Program-made: the position numbers and the translations under genes
Assembly (NCBI RefSeq): GCF_900113525.1
Contig: NZ_FOPP01000002.1
Span: 434,001 to 498,000 of the forward strand
Length of the DNA: 64,000 nucleotides
Reading direction: 5' to 3'
DNA from: Pedobacter insulae
GTDB lineage: Bacteria > Bacteroidota > Bacteroidia > Sphingobacteriales > Sphingobacteriaceae
Shown here: positions 52,660 through 62,285 of the stretch, piece after piece
Position numbering within the stretch: position 1 is the first letter of the stretch
Layout of the letters: every line of letters begins with the position of its first letter
Notes under the pieces: generated by a model
Told to the model about the DNA's origin: nothing
The model's input: the letters and a program-made list of their open reading frames with translations, nothing else
Database searches by the model: none

Positions 52660-55416
52660 ATGTCCCAGAATACACTACCAGCATTATTAAGTAAAGTATG
52701 TCTATTTGTTTTAATGTTCGCATTAATGCAGGTGCCTCAGGTATCGGTTGCGCAATCCCCTTGGAAAGCATTAGCAAAAAGACCAACAACTTTGGGTTTA
52801 GATCAAGGATTTTCCACCCTAAATGCAGGTCCATTTAATCTTAAGTTAGTTAACGCGTCTCAAACTGTAGCAGGATTGCTTCCTAAGCTGGTTAAAGATT
52901 TTGATTTTACACCAAGCGATAGCTTAAAGGTACGGAGCGCCAATGGACTTTACCATTTGGGCGATATTAATCTTAGCTTAAGAACTGGAGATGAACAGGA
53001 ATGGAAGAAATACCATACAGCTGCTAATCGCGCACCTGTAAAAGCCTTAAAAGTTAGCGGAAACATAATTGCCGCAGCAGACCTCGCTGCTACCTTGCCA
53101 AGTGATATCCCTCTCACTGTTAAGAGATTTTGGGAGTTGCAGCAGGGGCAACTGATATTGCGCTTTGAGTTAAGTAATAAAAGCACGGGACCTGTCGAGA
53201 TCGGTGCTTTGGGAATTCCCATGATTTTTAATAATATTCTAGAAGGTAAAACGTTAGACAAATCTCATTCGGATAATGTATTTTACGACCCTTATATCGG
53301 TAATGATGCAGGTTATTTACAAGTGGCCCGTTTAAGCGGACAACAGCCTACGCTAGTGGTGACACCATATGGAAAAACACCGTTCGAAGCTTACAATCCT
53401 TTATTGGATGACCCAACACCTCGTGGAATTGTTTTCGAGGGTTTTTATGAGTGGATGGTGCATAGTAAAGCGTATGCTGAAAATGAATGGAAAAATGCTG
53501 AACAATGGAATAAACCAACTTCGGCCATTTTAAAGCCAGGTCAAACACGTAGTTATGGACTTAAATTTTTATTATCGGGCACCGTAAAGGATATAGAAAA
53601 TACGTTGATTGCCAATAACAAGCCGGTTGTAATGTCGGTTCCTGGCTATGTTTTGCCTCAAGATGTAAATGCAAAATTATTTATCAAATACGGTAAAAAG
53701 GTAAAGTCGATGGAAATAGTTCCAACGAATGCTTTGACCGTAATGCCATCAATCGTTACTAAGAACGCTTGGCATACTTACCTCGTAAAAGGTAATACTT
53801 GGGGTCGTGCGAGGTTAACAATCACCTACGAAGATGGATTAGTGCAAACTATTAATTATAAAGTAATTAAGCCAGAGAGCGAAGTGATTGCAGCCTATGG
53901 TAATTTCTTAACTACCAAACAATGGTTTGATCAGCCAGATCCAATTTTTAAACGTAGTCCATCTTCAATCACCTATGATTATGAAAAACAACAACAGGTT
54001 TTGCAAGACAACAGAGCTTGGATTGCAGGTTTAAGTGATGAAGGCGGTGCTGGAAGTTGGCTGGGGGCAATTATGAAACAATTGGTTAACCCAGTTAAAT
54101 CTGAGGTGACAAAATTGCAGACTTTTGTTGATAGCGTGATGTATGGAAGAATACAGCTTAGTGAAGGCGATAAAAAATATGGGGTGAAGAAAAGTTTGTT
54201 CTATTATGCACCAGATTCACTGCCTAAAGATACTTATAATAAGGATATTAATTTTAAGACCTGGTCTGCTTGGCCGCTTAAAGAGGCTAACAATATCGGT
54301 AGGTCTTACAATTACCCCCACGTTGCTGCTGCACATTGGACTTTATATAGACTAGCCCGTAATTATAAAGGATTAGTGGAGGAACAGCAGTGGAAAGAAC
54401 ATTTAATAAATGCCGCTGAAACAGGATTGGCGATGGTGAAGTACGCACGATATTATGCGCAGTTCGGACAAATGGAGGGAACTGTTTTTTACTTAATACT
54501 AAAGGATTTACAGAATGAAGGCCTTACAGAGATGGCCGCAAAGCTAGAGGCTGCTATGAAAAAACGTGCTGACCATTGGCGCTCTTTAAAATACCCATTC
54601 GGGAGCGAGATGCCTTGGGACTCTACCGGTCAGGAGGAGGTGTATGTATGGTCTAAATACTTTGACTTTGATGACAAGGCGAATGTTACCTTGAACGCCA
54701 TATTAGCTTATATGCCGGTTGTTCCCCACTGGGCGTATAACGGTAATGCGCGTCGTTATTGGGATTTCTTATATGGAGGTAAACTTTCGCGGATTGAAAG
54801 GATGATTCATCATTATGGTTCGGCTTTAAATGCTATTCCTGTTCTGATGAACTACCGAGAAAATCCTGCTGATTTTTATTTGTTACGGACTGGTTATGGT
54901 GGTTTATTGGGCGGTATTGCTAATATTACGGAAGATGGTTTCGCACCGGCAGCTTTCCATGCATTTCCATCAACCTTAAAAAATGATGGAATAACGGGAG
55001 ATTATGGGTCTGGCTTTTTTGGTTATGCAGTTAATACTTCGTCCTATTTAATTAACCATAAAGAATTTGGATACTTAGGTTTTGGTGGAAATGTTTCTTC
55101 GGGAAAAAATGTAGTTACGCTAAAATTAACAACGGCGGCTAAGTCAGCAGTATATATCGCACCGGTAGGGTTGTGGATTACCCTGGCTGCGGGGCAGATT
55201 GACGAGGTTTCTTACAATAGCTTGTCTGGGGAAATTCATTTAAAATTAATGCCCGCTACTGAGCATATTCCCAATGCCTTTATCAGTTTGTCGCAACCAG
55301 CCAAAATTGCTGGTATCGCGAATTATACCATTCAAAATGAAGGCGTCAAAACGCATGGTACTCATAAAATAGTCCTAGAAAGTGGTAAGAATACAGAAGT
55401 TATTATTAGTAAGTAA
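52660..55416 (+). CDS. Large exported protein, DUF5695-like, probably sugar-active
   Basis: A 918-residue protein with a Sec signal peptide (ending VSVAQ, about residue 32). After TLGLDQGFSTLNAGPFNLKLV comes a beta-rich half with FELSNKSTGPVEIGALGIP, then from about residue 520 a helical half (YNYPHVAAAHWTLYRLARNYKG, YARYYAQFGQMEGTVFYL, GQEEVYVWSKYFDFDD) that looks like an (alpha/alpha)6 toroid, and a terminal beta-domain. I believe it matches DUF5695. That architecture is shared with many lyases and exo-glycosidases, but I cannot name the catalytic residues. It lies between the hydroxyproline operon terminator and a GH97 gene. Confidence 0.62.
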   Translation: MSQNTLPALLSKVCLFVLMFALMQVPQVSVAQSPWKALAKRPTTLGLDQGFSTLNAGPFNLKLVNASQTVAGLLPKLVKDFDFTPSDSLKVRSANGLYHLGDINLSLRTGDEQEWKKYHTAANRAPVKALKVSGNIIAAADLAATLPSDIPLTVKRFWELQQGQLILRFELSNKSTGPVEIGALGIPMIFNNILEGKTLDKSHSDNVFYDPYIGNDAGYLQVARLSGQQPTLVVTPYGKTPFEAYNPLLDDPTPRGIVFEGFYEWMVHSKAYAENEWKNAEQWNKPTSAILKPGQTRSYGLKFLLSGTVKDIENTLIANNKPVVMSVPGYVLPQDVNAKLFIKYGKKVKSMEIVPTNALTVMPSIVTKNAWHTYLVKGNTWGRARLTITYEDGLVQTINYKVIKPESEVIAAYGNFLTTKQWFDQPDPIFKRSPSSITYDYEKQQQVLQDNRAWIAGLSDEGGAGSWLGAIMKQLVNPVKSEVTKLQTFVDSVMYGRIQLSEGDKKYGVKKSLFYYAPDSLPKDTYNKDINFKTWSAWPLKEANNIGRSYNYPHVAAAHWTLYRLARNYKGLVEEQQWKEHLINAAETGLAMVKYARYYAQFGQMEGTVFYLILKDLQNEGLTEMAAKLEAAMKKRADHWRSLKYPFGSEMPWDSTGQEEVYVWSKYFDFDDKANVTLNAILAYMPVVPHWAYNGNARRYWDFLYGGKLSRIERMIHHYGSALNAIPVLMNYRENPADFYLLRTGYGGLLGGIANITEDGFAPAAFHAFPSTLKNDGITGDYGSGFFGYAVNTSSYLINHKEFGYLGFGGNVSSGKNVVTLKLTTAAKSAVYIAPVGLWITLAAGQIDEVSYNSLSGEIHLKLMPATEHIPNAFISLSQPAKIAGIANYTIQNEGVKTHGTHKIVLESGKNTEVIISK

Positions 55417-55448
55417 GTTGTAAGTTAGTTAGTTAGTTAGTAGTTGAT

Positions 55449-55485
55449 AAGCCTCGGGGAGTTAAAACGCTTCGAGGCTTTTTGT
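55449..55485 (+). terminator. Terminator after the DUF5695-like gene
   Basis: AAGCCTCG (55449-55456) pairs with CGAGGCTT (55473-55480) around a 16-base loop and is followed by TTTTGTTTTTG. It is a typical intrinsic terminator 33 bases after the stop. Confidence 0.8.
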
Positions 55486-55562
55486 TTTTGATGCATGGTA
55501 TGTGGCATTTAATTGGAAGTGCAACTATTAACGTACGGTAAACAGCGTTGAATAACAAAGTT

Positions 55563-55637
55563 GCGTCATTGCGAGGTACGAAGCAATCTCTTCCTCCTAT
55601 TGCGTTTTTAAGATTGCTTCGTACCTCGCAATGACGC
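55563..55637. repeat. Palindromic intergenic repeat, copy 4
   Basis: Perfect 27-bp arms at 55563-55589 and 55611-55637 (left arm begins GCGTCATTGCGAGGTACGAA) enclose a 21-base loop, longer than in the other copies. It lies between convergent genes. Confidence 0.9.
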
Positions 55638-55760
55638 GGCTTGAGCCCATATCTTATCAAACAGACCCCCTTTGTAAATTTGCCTATTTCTTCAGAACAT
55701 AAAGAAGAATCTCAAGTCAAGAGCCGTAAAAACTATGACCTTTAATTTTACTTTGAAGGT

Positions 55761-57743
55761 TTATTCAACTGGCGTTAATATCGCACACCAACCACCGCCT
55801 TTTTCCATACGAATGTCGACCGTACTTGTAGCAGTTACCGTACTACTCGAAAGCTTATAATCGGCGGCATGTCTGCTGGCATTTACACCATCACTTAGTA
55901 CCTCCATTTTATACTTTTTAAGGTCCAGAAAAGGGAGGGGAGTTTTAAATGATCTTGCATTCCAATCAGTCATTCCAGAGATATACCATTTATTTCCGTT
56001 TTTGCGCGCTATAACGGCATACTCACCAACCTTGCCTTCTAACGCAATTGTTTGATCCCATACGGTAGGGATACGCGAAATAAAAGACGTACATAAACTA
56101 TCTTTTAAATAATTTGAAGGGTTGTCGGCTAGCATTTGTAACGGGCTCTCATACATTACATACATCGCTACCTGATGAGCCCTAGTTCCCATACTCATAG
56201 GTGCTGAATAAACAATACTGAAGTTTTTCTTGGTTGCATTGATCATTGCACCTGGGGTGTAGTCCATCGGTCCAGCAGCCATTCTGATAAAGGGTAAGGT
56301 TAAGTTGTGTGTTGGGGTAATTTCAGTGCTCCATTTGTTATTTTCTGCCCCTCTAACGCCCTCGTAAGTTAGTACATTGGGGTATTTTCTGTTTAAGCCA
56401 ACAGGCTTATAAGCTCCATGTAAGTCGACCATTAACTTATACTTTGCCGCTGTTGCCGCGGTGCGTTCATAGAAATTAACCATATATTGTTCGGCTCTTG
56501 CCATAAAATCTACCTTTATGCCTTTTGCACCCCATTTGGCATATAAGGCCATTATTTTGTCCATATCTTTGTCTAAAGGCTCCCATAACGTCCACAACCA
56601 AACACCAACGCCTTTTGATTTGCCATAATTAATAAGCCCCTGGATGTCGATATTTTTCGATGGGTTTAACAGATCTGTTGTTGTTCTTGTCCAGCCTTCA
56701 TCCAACATAATATAGGGCAAGCCATAGGCCGATGCGAAATCTATGTAGTATTTATAAGTTTCTGTGTTAATACCAGCTTTAAAATTCACCCCATAAATAT
56801 TATTGTCGTTCCACCAATCCCAAGCAACTTTTCCTGGTTTTATCCATTCCGTATCTGTTAAAACAGAAGGTGTGGAGAGCTTGTAAGTGAGATTGTTAAC
56901 TAAAAGTTCTTTGTCATCTCTGCAAATTGCGATCGTACGCCAAGGATATTTTCTTCGTCCGCTAGTTGTTGCGATATAATTAGCCAGTTTCGTAATTTTT
57001 ATTCCACGATCTCTAACGGGTAAACTTTCTTCGATCACTTTCGGAAACCCCGCCTTCAAACTGTTACCATTGGTACCAAAAAGAAATAGGTTTGGATAAT
57101 CATATAAGTCAGCTTCGCTAACGAGTAATTTTGTTCCATTTGTAGCAAATAGAAGCATTGGCAAGGCAGCATGTTGTGTGGGCTTAAAGGCAGTTATCAC
57201 AGAATCTTTATATAAACTCTCGAAATGGGATAAAAACTCCTTATTTTCTTCTTGAGGCCAAAATACCCTGTTATTGCCGTTAAAGTTAAAATCGGCTGTT
57301 TCTCCCAAAACCTCAATATTTAGGTCCTTTAAATGGGTTTCAAAGCGATAGGCAACTCCATCATTATAGGCGCGAAAGTAAATGCTGTAACCTCCTTTAA
57401 AATCAAGTTTTAATTCATTAAAGTGGTTAATAATCTCCCTGTTTTTTATAGCAACCGTGGCAACAATTAAGTCATTGTATGATTTTATTTGCTGCTTGAT
57501 TAAAACAGGATTAACTCCGGGTTGAACTTTATTATTTAAATGCAACGCAATTAAACTAGGTCGTAATAGGGGCTCATTTTCCTGACTAACAGCCCAAGTG
57601 ATTTTATCGGTAATTGCGACGTCTATTTTTATTTTTTTATCGGGAGATTGAAGTTGATACGTTTTTGGTCTACTCTGTGCGTTTGCTGAGATCGCATAAA
57701 AAAATGTGCCGATTAAAAGGATTTTACCAATAATTGTGTCCAT
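55761..57743 (-). CDS. GH97-family alpha-glycosidase, retaining-type (alpha-galactosidase-like)
   Basis: A 660-residue exported protein (signal ending ANAQ). The N-terminal beta-supersandwich (VWPQEENKEFLSHFE-like text at FWPQEENKEF) precedes the barrel: GKVAWDWWNDNNIYG, YIMLDEGWT, GVGVWLWTLW, GIKVDFMARAEQ and LTYEGVRGAENNKW. GH97 splits into inverting SusB-like alpha-glucosidases and retaining enzymes with an Asp nucleophile. Here Asp 412 in KVDFM and Glu 461 in YEGVRG match the retaining type known from a Bacteroides alpha-galactosidase. It is divergent from the AraC regulator gene across 277 bases. Confidence 0.9.
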   Translation of the reverse strand: MDTIIGKILLIGTFFYAISANAQSRPKTYQLQSPDKKIKIDVAITDKITWAVSQENEPLLRPSLIALHLNNKVQPGVNPVLIKQQIKSYNDLIVATVAIKNREIINHFNELKLDFKGGYSIYFRAYNDGVAYRFETHLKDLNIEVLGETADFNFNGNNRVFWPQEENKEFLSHFESLYKDSVITAFKPTQHAALPMLLFATNGTKLLVSEADLYDYPNLFLFGTNGNSLKAGFPKVIEESLPVRDRGIKITKLANYIATTSGRRKYPWRTIAICRDDKELLVNNLTYKLSTPSVLTDTEWIKPGKVAWDWWNDNNIYGVNFKAGINTETYKYYIDFASAYGLPYIMLDEGWTRTTTDLLNPSKNIDIQGLINYGKSKGVGVWLWTLWEPLDKDMDKIMALYAKWGAKGIKVDFMARAEQYMVNFYERTAATAAKYKLMVDLHGAYKPVGLNRKYPNVLTYEGVRGAENNKWSTEITPTHNLTLPFIRMAAGPMDYTPGAMINATKKNFSIVYSAPMSMGTRAHQVAMYVMYESPLQMLADNPSNYLKDSLCTSFISRIPTVWDQTIALEGKVGEYAVIARKNGNKWYISGMTDWNARSFKTPLPFLDLKKYKMEVLSDGVNASRHAADYKLSSSTVTATSTVDIRMEKGGGWCAILTPVE

Positions 57744-57857
57744 GATATGGTTTAATTGAGCTGATTATTAAAGAAATAAAATTAGGAAGTTATTTCTAGC
57801 GTATGTCTATCATATTTTGCAGGTTTTTGCCGGATTTTAACTGATTTCTTGCAGGCT

Positions 57858-57900
57858 CGACTTGCGAAGTCGGGGGATGGGTGGGCGACTTACGAAGTTG
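57858..57900. repeat. Small paired inverted repeats upstream of GH97/AraC
   Basis: CGACTTGCGAAGTCG (57858-57872) is a perfect inverted repeat with a 3-base centre; CGACTTACGAAGTTG follows at 57886-57900, a near copy 28 bases later. This could be a different mobile palindromic element or an operator pair in the 277-base divergent region. Confidence 0.5.
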
Positions 57901-58020
57901 AGTTAATAAGCGTCATTTTAACGTATATTGACTAATGGTAACAGGATTTTAACCGTTTGGGGGATTTTTTCTTCGGCAACTGTTAATATTTGTAAATTAA
58001 ATTAACCAAACGAAATAAAG

Positions 58021-58926
58021 ATGAAAGTACTTCCATTTACAATGCTGGTTCCTGATGATAAGAGTGTTATTTCAGAGCAAATTGAACTTCCTCATTTCTA
58101 TCAATATCTTCACCGCCATGACGAGTGGCAAATTACTTGGGTTCAAGAAGGAGAAGGAACCTTGCTGGCAGGAAATAACATGCATTCTTTTAGTGCTGGA
58201 GATATATTTTTAATCGGTGCCAATCTACCGCATTTATTTAAAAGCAATCCAGAATATTTCATGTCTGATAAAAAGAAAACGATAAGAGCTTGTTCTCTTT
58301 ATTTTAATCCTACCGGAATTTTGAAGTCTTTATTTAGTCTGCCGGAAATGGGTGCAGTAAATGGTTTTTTAAGTAATCATAAACATGGATTTAAAATCCC
58401 ATCTAAATATGAGAAGGAAATTGCCGCTAAAATTGTGGCTGTACATAGTTCAAGCGGTACAGATGTATTATTTAGTTTCATTCAGTTCCTCAACTCACTT
58501 CAGAATATAGATACAAATTTAGAAGCTTTATGTTCTGAAGTTTACTCCTCTGATATATCTGAAAATGAGGGCAGAAGACTAAGTAATATCCTCAATTTCA
58601 TCATGCGCAATTATAACAACCAGATTACGCTCGAAGATGTTGCCAATGCAGCTTACATGACTCCACAGGCGTTTTGCCGCTATTTTAAGAAACATACAGG
58701 ACATACTTTTATCTCTTTTTTAAACGAAGTTCGAATTAATGATGCGTGCAAAAGTTTAATTTCTGGCCAGAAGGCAGATTGTATTTCTGGAGTTGCCTAT
58801 AAAGCGGGTTTTAATAGTATAACTAACTTTAATAGGGTGTTCAAAAGTATCATTGGTAAATCTCCTAGGGTATATATGGACACTTATAACAATGTGAGTA
58901 AGGTCAAAATGGTAGCCTATAGTTAA
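58021..58926 (+). CDS. AraC-family transcriptional regulator with cupin-type sensor
   Basis: A 301-residue protein. The N-terminal half is a cupin-like ligand domain (HRHDEWQITWVQEGEGTLLAGNNMHSFSAGDIFLIGANLPH is the residue 31-71 region; HRHDEW marks it). The C-terminal half holds both AraC helix-turn-helix motifs: ITLEDVANAAYMTPQAFCRYFKKHTG and ISGVAYKAGFNSITNFNRVFKSIIGKSP. It is transcribed divergently from GH97 and precedes the DUF885 peptidase. Regulation of GH97, of the peptide genes, or of the nearby hydroxyproline operon are all possible from position. Confidence 0.92.
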   Translation: MKVLPFTMLVPDDKSVISEQIELPHFYQYLHRHDEWQITWVQEGEGTLLAGNNMHSFSAGDIFLIGANLPHLFKSNPEYFMSDKKKTIRACSLYFNPTGILKSLFSLPEMGAVNGFLSNHKHGFKIPSKYEKEIAAKIVAVHSSSGTDVLFSFIQFLNSLQNIDTNLEALCSEVYSSDISENEGRRLSNILNFIMRNYNNQITLEDVANAAYMTPQAFCRYFKKHTGHTFISFLNEVRINDACKSLISGQKADCISGVAYKAGFNSITNFNRVFKSIIGKSPRVYMDTYNNVSKVKMVAYS

Positions 58927-58963
58927 TTCTTGGTAATTAAATAATCAACAAATCTTCCAAATT

Positions 58964-60742
58964 ATGCTTTATCTAAAAATGATCAAACCAATTTCATCAT
59001 TGATTTCTGCTATTTGCTATTGTTTTCTTCTAATAGCTTTTTCGAATTTAAACGCTTTCGCTCAGAAGGCACTTTATGAGCAAACTAGTGAAATGGGCAC
59101 AACAATTGTATCTTATCAGCGAGATATTATTGCCATTCAAGATTTTTATAGTCCTGCAAGTTCGGGTGGTTTTTCCGGTCGAGGAAATAATTACGCTTCG
59201 CCAGAACAAAGAAATAGATTGATAGAAATAAATAGCGATTATTTATCAAAGCTGAAGAATTTGGAGTTTGATAAGTTTAGTATTTACGGTAAAGTAGATT
59301 ACGTATTACTTAAGAAGCAACTATCTTCTAATTTGGAAAGATTGAAGGAAGATGCAAGCGTTTATCAAAGCATTCAAAGATATATTCCTTTTGCCAATGA
59401 AATTTATGAACTAGAGAAACAACGTAGGCGCGGTAAATATATGCAGGGAGCTACAGTGGCCGCCCAACTAACAAAAATCATGAAAAGAGTCGATTCTGCG
59501 TCGACCGCGTTCAAAAAAAATAATGAGCTTCAAGCAACTGAAATAGCAACAGCAAGCCGGGCTATCAATGCATTATCGGCCAGACTCAAGAACTTTACCG
59601 ATTTTTATGTGAATTACGATCCTGAATTTACTTGGTGGGTACCGAAACCAGCCGAAGATTTAACCGCATCTTTGAGTAAGTACGCTACTAATTTTGCAGT
59701 AAAAGTGGAAAAGCCGGAAGGCAACAAAATTGTAGGTTCACCAATTGGAAAAGAAGAGCTACAAAGACAGATTACGGCGGAAATGCTGCCCTATACGCCA
59801 GAACAACTGATACAATTAGCCGAAAAGGAGTTTGCTTATTGTGATAAAGAATTGCTTCAAGCCTCCAAAGACTTGGGTTTTGGTAGCGATTGGAAGAAGG
59901 CGCAAGAGCAGGTAAAAAATAGCTATGTTCCACTCGGAAAGCAGCCAGAGCTTATTGTTAAGCTACAAAATGATGCGCTTGATTTTATTAAAACTCATAA
60001 CCTTATGGATCTTCCACCTATAGCTAACGAAACTTGGGGTATGGTGATGATGAGTGCACAAAGGCAATTGGTTAACCCATTTTTTACTGGTGGAAGAGAA
60101 ATTAGTATTTCTTATCCAACTCAATCTATGTCGCAGGAGGATAAATTGATGAGTATGAGAGGCAATAACCCATACTTTTCCAGAGCTACTGTTCACCACG
60201 AACTAGTCCCCGGTCATCACTTACAGTATTATATGAACAGTCGGTACAAGAGCTATAGAAATACATTTTCTACGCCGTTTAGTGGCGAAGGATGGGCACT
60301 ATACTGGGAGTTATTACTGTATGATAAAGGATTTGCTAAAACTCCTGAAGAGAAAATTGGCATGCTGTTTTGGAGAATGCACAGGTGCGCTAGGATACTT
60401 TTTTCTTTAAATTTCCACATGGGTAAATGGAATCCACAACAGTGTGTTGATTTTTTAGTAGATAGAGTGGGGCATGAAAGAGCAAATGCTGAAGGAGAAG
60501 TCAGAAGATCTTTTGCAGGCGGATATAGTCCGTTATACCAAGTTGCTTATTTGGTGGGTGGCCTTCAGATTATGTCGCTAAAAAATGAGATGGTCGATAA
60601 AGGAAAGATGTCCTATAAAGAGTTTCATGAATCATTTATGAAGGAAAATCAAATTCCAATAGAAATGGTTAGAGCCACGTTTATTAACCAACCTCTCACA
60701 AGGGATTTTACCACGCAGTGGAAGTTTTATGACTTTAAATAA
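58964..60742 (+). CDS. DUF885-family zinc peptidase, exported
   Basis: A 592-residue protein. The hydrophobic leader ends AFAQ (about residue 34); the start is ATG 58964 or the in-frame ATG 58979, which gives a tidier signal. The metal motif is HHELVPGHHLQ, with HExxxGHH as in DUF885 proteins, and FSGEGWALYWELLLYD supplies the downstream Glu. RVGHERANAEGEVRRSF and the helical build are also typical. Family members are thought to be carboxypeptidases or aminopeptidases. With the amino-acid permease and DPP-IV that follow on the same strand, it points to peptide use. Confidence 0.86.
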   Translation: MLYLKMIKPISSLISAICYCFLLIAFSNLNAFAQKALYEQTSEMGTTIVSYQRDIIAIQDFYSPASSGGFSGRGNNYASPEQRNRLIEINSDYLSKLKNLEFDKFSIYGKVDYVLLKKQLSSNLERLKEDASVYQSIQRYIPFANEIYELEKQRRRGKYMQGATVAAQLTKIMKRVDSASTAFKKNNELQATEIATASRAINALSARLKNFTDFYVNYDPEFTWWVPKPAEDLTASLSKYATNFAVKVEKPEGNKIVGSPIGKEELQRQITAEMLPYTPEQLIQLAEKEFAYCDKELLQASKDLGFGSDWKKAQEQVKNSYVPLGKQPELIVKLQNDALDFIKTHNLMDLPPIANETWGMVMMSAQRQLVNPFFTGGREISISYPTQSMSQEDKLMSMRGNNPYFSRATVHHELVPGHHLQYYMNSRYKSYRNTFSTPFSGEGWALYWELLLYDKGFAKTPEEKIGMLFWRMHRCARILFSLNFHMGKWNPQQCVDFLVDRVGHERANAEGEVRRSFAGGYSPLYQVAYLVGGLQIMSLKNEMVDKGKMSYKEFHESFMKENQIPIEMVRATFINQPLTRDFTTQWKFYDFK

Positions 60743-60767
60743 GATCGCTTCGTGCCTTGCAATAACG
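60743..60767. repeat. Half-copy of the palindromic repeat, copy 5
   Basis: A 25-base degenerate half (GATCGCTTCGTGCCTTGCAA...) differs from the right arm of copy 6 at three positions. The opposite arm is absent. It directly follows the DUF885 stop. Confidence 0.75.
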
Positions 60768-60803
60768 AAAATAGGAACCCATTAACCATCAACCAACACC
60801 AAC

Positions 60804-62216
60804 ATGAAAGAAACAATACAATTCAAGCCTTCGCTTAAGTTAATGGATGCTACTATGCTCGTTGCTGGGAGCATGATAGGATCAGGCATATTTATTGTAA
60901 GTGCTGATATTACTAGAAACGTGGGTAGTTCGGGGTGGCTATTGGTGGTTTGGTTAATTACAGGCTTCATGACCCTTACCGCGGCACTTAGTTATGGCGA
61001 ATTAAGTTCGATGTTTCCTAAGGCTGGCGGACAATATGTTTATCTTAAAGAAGCTTACAATCCGTTAGTCAGTTTTTTATATGGATGGAGTTTTTTCACC
61101 GTGATTCAGACGGCTACCATTGCCGCAGTTGGAGTCGCTTTTGCGAAATTTACAGCTTACTTAATTCCGGTATTTAGTGAAGACTTAGTGTTTGTAGATT
61201 TAGGGTTCTTGACAATTTCCCCTGCCCAAATGTTAGCGATCGGTGTGATAGTCATTTTAACTTATATCAATAGCAGAGGGGTAAATAGTGGTAAAGCCAT
61301 TCAAACTACTTTCACGCTAACCAAATTATTGAGTCTTTTCGGCCTAATTGTTTTTGGCTTGTTCTTTTTAGATAGTGGTATATGGGAAAAAAACTGGCAA
61401 AATAGCTGGACATTGGCGCCATTAACCATCGGTGGAAGTTTGGGTTCGTATACCACCTTAGCAGCCTTTGGTGCCATTGCTGCAGCGATGGTTGGTTCAA
61501 TTTTTAGCAGTGATTCATGGCACAATGTAACATTTATTGCGGGCGAAATTAAAAACCCTGCGAAGAACATCGGCTTGAGTCTGGCCTTGGGAACACTCAT
61601 TGTGACCGTTTTATATATGTTAACCAATATGATGTATATCGGCGTATTATCTTTGCACGATATTGCCTATGCAGATAAAGACCGCGTAGCTGTATCAGCT
61701 GCCAATTTCATCTTTGGTACCTCAGGAACAATTATTATCGCTTTGATGATTATGGTATCAACCTTTGGTTGTAACAACGGTTTGATCATGGCGGGGGCTA
61801 GAGTGTATTATTCAATGGCGAAAGACGGACTCTTTTTTAAAAAAGCTGGAACGCTTAACAAAAATGCGGTACCCGGTTTCGGTTTATGGATCCAATGCCT
61901 TTTTGCTTGTTTATGGTGTCTTAGTGGAAAATATGGAGATTTATTAGATATGATTTCCTTCGTGGTCGTGCTGTTTTATATGCTGACCATTTTTGGTATT
62001 TTTATATTACGTAAAAAGCGCCCTGATGCAGATAGGCCTTATAAGGCATTTGGTTATCCAGTTTTACCTATTGTGTATATACTAATGGGTTTGGCATTTT
62101 GCACATTGCTCATCATTTTTAAGCCGAAATTTACTTGGCCGGGCTTAATTATTACACTAATAGGCATTCCAGTATATTACTTGGTTGGGTTTTTAAATAA
62201 AAAAGGAGTTAAATAG
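60804..62216 (+). CDS. APC-family amino acid permease
   Basis: A 470-residue inner-membrane protein with about 12 helices. LMDATMLVAGSMIGSGIFIVSADI is the first-helix glycine motif of the amino acid-polyamine-organocation superfamily, and ALSYGELSSMFPKAGGQYVYLKEAY lies in the second/third helices. SSDSWHNVTFIAGEIKNPAKNIGLSLALG follows as the LAT/APC-type loop. The substrate cannot be fixed from sequence. Given the hydroxyproline genes upstream and peptidases on both sides, proline, hydroxyproline or other amino acids from peptide digestion are reasonable guesses. Confidence 0.88.
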   Translation: MKETIQFKPSLKLMDATMLVAGSMIGSGIFIVSADITRNVGSSGWLLVVWLITGFMTLTAALSYGELSSMFPKAGGQYVYLKEAYNPLVSFLYGWSFFTVIQTATIAAVGVAFAKFTAYLIPVFSEDLVFVDLGFLTISPAQMLAIGVIVILTYINSRGVNSGKAIQTTFTLTKLLSLFGLIVFGLFFLDSGIWEKNWQNSWTLAPLTIGGSLGSYTTLAAFGAIAAAMVGSIFSSDSWHNVTFIAGEIKNPAKNIGLSLALGTLIVTVLYMLTNMMYIGVLSLHDIAYADKDRVAVSAANFIFGTSGTIIIALMIMVSTFGCNNGLIMAGARVYYSMAKDGLFFKKAGTLNKNAVPGFGLWIQCLFACLWCLSGKYGDLLDMISFVVVLFYMLTIFGIFILRKKRPDADRPYKAFGYPVLPIVYILMGLAFCTLLIIFKPKFTWPGLIITLIGIPVYYLVGFLNKKGVK

Positions 62217-62285
62217 GGATTGTCTATTAATATGTGATGCATCTGGAAAAGGATTTACACAAGTATGTGCAATTCCTGTGAATTT

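Larger units (their letters stand above)
55417..55760. other. Gene-free stretch between two convergent genes
   Basis: It holds an AGTT microsatellite (55423-55441), a terminator, a palindromic repeat (copy 4) and about 120 bases of AT-rich sequence before the GH97 stop. The 75-codon minus-strand frame at 55433-55660 is created by the repeat and is not a gene. Confidence 0.7.

Noticed and set aside
55423..55441. AGTT microsatellite as a phase-variation site
   Set aside because: It lies after the stop codon of the DUF5695-like gene and before a terminator, so slippage would not change a protein.
55433..55660. A 75-codon minus-strand frame
   Set aside because: Much of it is the translated palindromic repeat (FVPRNDA-type text), a common source of false genes.
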